DNA of 64,000 nucleotides from Paenibacillus glycinis (GTDB lineage Bacteria > Bacillota > Bacilli > Paenibacillales > Paenibacillaceae): assembly GCF_009909185.1 (NCBI RefSeq), contig NZ_JAAAMV010000029.1, positions 1-64,000 of the forward strand, in the 5' to 3' direction. The notes beneath the pieces are model-generated. The model did no database searches, was not told the origin of the DNA, and saw only the letters and a program-made list of their open reading frames with translations. Made by a program: the position numbers and the translations under genes. How positions within the stretch are numbered: the stretch's first letter is position 1; every line of letters starts with the position of its first letter. Of the stretch, positions 60,854 to 64,000 are shown piece by piece.

Positions 60854-63044
60854 AACGGCCGTCCTTTACCTTTCCGCTCAGAATGCCCGTCGCCGTAAAG
60901 CTTCTCATCAACCCCGGCAGGAACCATAAATTGACCGAGGACGTCATTTCGCCGGACAATCCCGTCGCGATATTCGATAAATCCGTGCCCGTATTATGTT
61001 CGATGACGGCGATGATTCTGGCTTTCCGTGACTGGCCGCCGCTGCCGTGCAGGATGAGGAAGACGCGCAGATAATCCGCGTACGTCAATTCGGCGGGAAC
61101 GTACTTCGACAGCTGCACCTTCCCGCTTTCCGCTAACGTGGCCATATCCGCGATCGCTTTCTCAAGACCGTACAGCACGGCCGCGGACAGCACGAGCAAG
61201 GGATTTCCGAGCGCTTTGCATGCGATCAAGCCTTCCATCGTCCTGATCGCAAGCCGTGCCGCGAAGATCTCGCCGAAGGCGGCCGCGACATTGGCTCCCG
61301 GTTCATGAAGTCCGTACAGGATGTATTCGACCTCCTGGTTCTCGAGCGTCAACGATTTCGAAAAGTCTTCTTGATTGCCGCCGGTAACGATCCCGCGCAG
61401 TTGCTTGGGGTCGAAGCTGTTAAAGCGATGCACCACGTATTCGTTGATGTAAAGCGGATCGCGTATGCCTTCCAGCAAATCGGCCATTCCGCCGAACATC
61501 GAACCCATGGAAGTCATGGCGGATTCGGCTTCGTCGCCGGGGTCCTCCGACTGCCGGGGATCATCGGCGGATTCGCCGTCATCATGGGCAGCCTGATTGA
61601 ATTGCAGGTTATCCGCCGCCAGCCGTTTCACGTCCTCGAAAGCTTTTTTCTGCTCCTCGTGCTCCCCGCCCGACGTCATCCCGCCGATCATCGCCTTCAC
61701 TTGACCCCATTTGGACTTCGCCGCAGCTTCATTGGATTTCCGTTCCGCGTCTTGGGATTGCCGCCGCTGAAGCTCGTCCTGCCTCGCCCGAATAACCGTT
61801 CCCGGATCGACATAGCGCTGCGAATAAGCTTGATAAGCTCCGTTCAAGCTCGTCCATGCCTGATTGAGCGCCGGGGCTGAGCCAGGAGATGAGACGGCGG
61901 AAAGCATCGTCGCTTGGAAAGCTGCCGCTTCGTCGGCGACATGCCGAAAACCGGAAAGCTGATCGTTCAACTCCTGCCGATAGTCCGCGAACCAATCCGC
62001 GTTTATGACCAAACCATCCGCGGACGCCCGGGTATCGCCGAATTGCGAAAGCTCCTCCGGCGTCATCGACGACGCTTCCTGTCCGGCAACGTGCGTGCCG
62101 GCAAGACTGTCGAAGCCGCTGCCGGCTTGATCATCCCGCGAGCGCGCGACCGCGGCGGCAATCGAAGCATTCAGTTGCTCCGCCGCTTGAAGCTCGGACA
62201 ACGCCTGGGTCAGATCCGCGTCGAGCCGCGCCTGTTCTTCGAAGGCGCTTGTCTTCAATGCAGCAGCTTCGCTCTGCGCCCGGCTTCGATACGCCGCGAT
62301 TTCTGCCGCATGCGCGGGTTTTGCGCCTTCGGCGAGCGCGGCATCCGCTTGCAGCCAACTTTCGTAGGCGCCATACCCGCTGACGAGGTCCGCAGCGGAT
62401 CCAAGCTTGCCCGAAAACCCGGCTAGGCGCGCCGCGCTTTGCTTTCGGAGCTCCGCGACTCGTTCCAGATGCTTCTCCCTCTCCTCGTACAGCTGCTTTA
62501 TTTCTTCCAAAACGTTGACCGTCGCGGTCGCTTCCTTCATGGCGGAGCTCATGGGCGCGAACCGCGACGCGATTTCCATCGCAAAATCCACGGGCGCTTT
62601 ATACTTCATTTCCTCCAATACCTGTCGCGAAAACACCGTCTGATTGCCTAATACCTCATACGAATCCACATGGGAAGCTTCGTTCCGTATCCGGAGAAGC
62701 TGAAAATCGTCGCCAGCCTCTGCTTGCCAATTATGCTCGGCTGCTTCCGCGAACAGTTGATTCCGGTCCGTCCCTCCCGCGCCGAACAACCCGTACTGCC
62801 CGTACAGCGCCTCGTCGTACGCGGACAATGCGGAACGAATGCCCGATTGCGCGGCCAGTTCGCTCTGCTTGTCGAATGCGGCGATCCTCGCGTAGTCGAT
62901 CAACAACGAGGTGAGCAGCAGCATCGCCGCCGTCGAGACGACCAAGTAAAGCGATACCGCCCCGTCCTCGCGCCGCCAGAACCGTAACCGTCCTTTTTTT
63001 GCTTCGCGCTTGAAGCACGCGCGTTCCCCGAAATCGCTAGCCAT
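60816..63044 (-). CDS. Large TadG-like/DUF5702-like pilus-locus protein
   Basis: 742 residues. Short basic N-terminus, then REDGAVSLYLVVSTAAMLLLTSLLIDYARI (membrane segment about 31-50), the TadE/TadG-type pseudopilin start. Long helical, Ala/Glu/Gln-rich stretches (about 150-310 and 350-480) predict coiled coils. The C-terminal 230 residues (YINEYVVHRFNSFDPKQL onward) resemble DUF5702, common in Firmicute Tad loci. Probably anchors in the membrane and reaches out through the wall. Overlaps the upstream gene by eight bases. Confidence 0.78.
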   Translation of the reverse strand: MASDFGERACFKREAKKGRLRFWRREDGAVSLYLVVSTAAMLLLTSLLIDYARIAAFDKQSELAAQSGIRSALSAYDEALYGQYGLFGAGGTDRNQLFAEAAEHNWQAEAGDDFQLLRIRNEASHVDSYEVLGNQTVFSRQVLEEMKYKAPVDFAMEIASRFAPMSSAMKEATATVNVLEEIKQLYEEREKHLERVAELRKQSAARLAGFSGKLGSAADLVSGYGAYESWLQADAALAEGAKPAHAAEIAAYRSRAQSEAAALKTSAFEEQARLDADLTQALSELQAAEQLNASIAAAVARSRDDQAGSGFDSLAGTHVAGQEASSMTPEELSQFGDTRASADGLVINADWFADYRQELNDQLSGFRHVADEAAAFQATMLSAVSSPGSAPALNQAWTSLNGAYQAYSQRYVDPGTVIRARQDELQRRQSQDAERKSNEAAAKSKWGQVKAMIGGMTSGGEHEEQKKAFEDVKRLAADNLQFNQAAHDDGESADDPRQSEDPGDEAESAMTSMGSMFGGMADLLEGIRDPLYINEYVVHRFNSFDPKQLRGIVTGGNQEDFSKSLTLENQEVEYILYGLHEPGANVAAAFGEIFAARLAIRTMEGLIACKALGNPLLVLSAAVLYGLEKAIADMATLAESGKVQLSKYVPAELTYADYLRVFLILHGSGGQSRKARIIAVIEHNTGTDLSNIATGLSGEMTSSVNLWFLPGLMRSFTATGILSGKVKDGRYEKTQTIGTSYG

Positions 63045-63747
63045 GGTTCATCGCCTGCCGTTCTCCGAGGATCGCCTGCGCCTGCTTTCGTTTATCCCCG
63101 TCCATGCCGCCTTTGAACTTCCCCGCATAGTAGCGAATCAAGTCGACGTTGCGGATCAGCTCGACGGGATCGACGATAGAGGCGGAACTAGCCGAGGCCG
63201 GTTCCGAATGACCGAGGAACGTCTCCAGCGGCGGAATGGCGATCGGTTGGCGCAGCTTGACCTGCACCCGTTTCTCCAACGCCCCGTAGTCGTACCGCAT
63301 CGTTCCTTGAAAAGGATTTCCAACCCGGCTCGCTTCCGCTCTCAACTTGCGTTCCGGGAGCGAGCTCCCGCTCCCCTCGTCGGCGCTTTCTCCTACCGCA
63401 ATCTCCGTTCCGCCGTCCCCGCCGTTATCCGATACGAAGCCGAACAACGACTGCAAAGCCCCGTTGTCCGCCATCCGCCAATACAACCCGTCGTATCGAC
63501 CGATCGGACCGATTCCGCTGACCGGGTCGCGCGCGCTGTTGTCCCAGCGAAATGCCGCACGTTCCGCGGTCTCCGAAGCGGAATGGTAGACCACTACCGT
63601 CTGGTACGAATATAGGCTCAGCATCAGAAGCGCAAGCAGCGCGATGAACAACACGGGGAAGACCATGCTCGCCTCCAACGTAAAGTTCCCTTCCTCCCGC
63701 TTGAGGAGCGCAACCAATCGGCGTCTATTCCGAGTCGAAAATGCCAT
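63037..63747 (-). CDS. TadE-like pseudopilin
   Basis: 236 residues. KREEGNFTLEASMVFPVLFIALLALLMLSLYSYQ gives the TadE leader and membrane segment (about 25-47), with a mixed soluble domain after it. Starts inside the last codons of the Flp pilin gene, so translation is coupled. Likely processed by the TadV peptidase and a minor pilin. Confidence 0.82.
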   Translation of the reverse strand: MAFSTRNRRRLVALLKREEGNFTLEASMVFPVLFIALLALLMLSLYSYQTVVVYHSASETAERAAFRWDNSARDPVSGIGPIGRYDGLYWRMADNGALQSLFGFVSDNGGDGGTEIAVGESADEGSGSSLPERKLRAEASRVGNPFQGTMRYDYGALEKRVQVKLRQPIAIPPLETFLGHSEPASASSASIVDPVELIRNVDLIRYYAGKFKGGMDGDKRKQAQAILGERQAMNHG

Positions 63748-63916
63748 TGGCCTTATCGTCCGCGCTCTTCATCAGATTGCCGAGCAGCTTGATGATCCAC
63801 CCCTTGAACATAAGCGCCAAAATAATCACGACCGCGATGATGAGCACCACTTCAAGCGTGCCCAGACCTTCCTCGCCCTTCCAAAATCGCCGAGCTTCCT
63901 GTTTCCAATTACGCAT
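63725..63916 (-). CDS. Flp-type pilin subunit
   Basis: 63 residues from the ATG at 63916; GGGAGAG is six bases ahead (it abuts the earlier ATG at 63922, too close). Class IVb prepilin: KGEEG then LGTLEVVLIIAVVIILALMF, with cleavage expected after the Gly so that Glu is at +5, the TadV rule. Short C-terminal tail. Major pilin or minor subunit of the Tad pilus. Confidence 0.85.
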   Translation of the reverse strand: MRNWKQEARRFWKGEEGLGTLEVVLIIAVVIILALMFKGWIIKLLGNLMKSADDKANGIFDSE

Positions 63917-63946
63917 CTTCATCTCTCCCTGTCATAAAATAATTCT

Positions 63947-64000
63947 CTACCCGCGCATCATCAGAATGGCCGGCGACGCGACCAGCACCATCAGCACGAA
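63947..64000 (-). CDS. C-terminal end of a TadC/TadB-type (T2SSF) membrane protein (runs off the window)
   Basis: The last 17 codons read FVLMVLVASPAILMMRG, a membrane segment near the C-terminus, as in TadB/TadC platform proteins. The position directly before the Flp gene fits TadC in Firmicute Tad loci. The identity rests mainly on context. Confidence 0.55.
   Translation of the reverse strand, partial: FVLMVLVASPAILMMRG

Noticed and set aside
1..64000. tRNA, rRNA, insertion sequences, prophage or integrase genes
   Set aside because: Looked for cloverleaf-type CCA/TTCGANTC patterns and transposase or integrase motifs and saw none. A tRNAscan or ISfinder run would be decisive.

Overview
The window is a stretch of chromosome from a high-GC member of the Firmicutes, most likely Paenibacillaceae (Paenibacillus or Cohnella type). 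The reasons are strong AGGAGG-type ribosome binding sites, TTG and GTG starts, a T-box leader in front of ilvB, the infC-rpmI-rplT order with an L20-type attenuator, YtqA/YtqB homologues in tandem, secreted proteins with copper-amine-oxidase-N stalk domains, and many AraC and WYL regulators. I see no tRNA, rRNA, CRISPR array, prophage or insertion sequence. Almost everything looks like resident chromosomal housekeeping and accessory metabolism.

Layout. 1-2882 (minus): branched-chain amino acid operon ilvB-ilvN-ilvC behind a leucine-type T-box. 2996-5229: acetyltransferase, a glycine-rich repeat protein and an M24 peptidase. 5313-6831 (minus): translation operon infC-rpmI-rplT with an attenuated leader and an ATT start for infC. 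6860-11431: two glycosyltransferases, a PAP2 phosphatase, trmB and a small orphan. 11697-14919 (plus): wobble-uridine modification pair, a VOC protein and mannose-6-phosphate isomerase. 14937-16902 (minus): a secreted lipoprotein and a His-containing membrane protein of unknown role. 17018-19999: two divergent units forming a lipid-linked sugar module (GT-C transferase; GT2, DUF2304, SMR-like protein). 20091-33877: mixed metabolism and regulation (FrnE-like DsbA protein, aldo/keto reductase, B12-binding radical SAM, HtrA-like protease, AraC with phytanoyl-CoA dioxygenase, RluA, WYL regulator, MBL hydrolase, ArsR-DUF2087, sugar isomerase). 34169-41490: an IMPDH-family enzyme, a CtpA-type protease, aldo/keto reductase with AraC, a HAD phosphatase, and a YeiH-family gene broken by one in-frame amber codon. 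41690-47154: a secreted DUF4163/DUF3298-like protein and the sulfate importer cysT-cysW-cysA-sbp with a CymR-like operator. 47250-57512: yigZ, pgi, a dehydrogenase-PilZ fusion, ppnP, tkt, purU, nfo, DUF2621 and an SDR epimerase. 57593-64000 (minus): a Tad/Flp-type pilus locus, read as TadC end, Flp pilin, TadE, TadG-like, TadE-like with a C-terminal beta domain, TadV peptidase and a membrane FHA protein. It continues beyond the window.

The most unusual items are the 3-hydroxyisobutyrate-dehydrogenase-like enzyme fused to a c-di-GMP-type PilZ domain (49529-50845), the lipoprotein/membrane pair at 14937-16902, the amber-interrupted yeiH homologue, the possible small transcript at 31818-32183, and the elaborated pilus locus at the right end. 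I do not see a clear undescribed multi-gene defence or biosynthetic system. These are the best leads.
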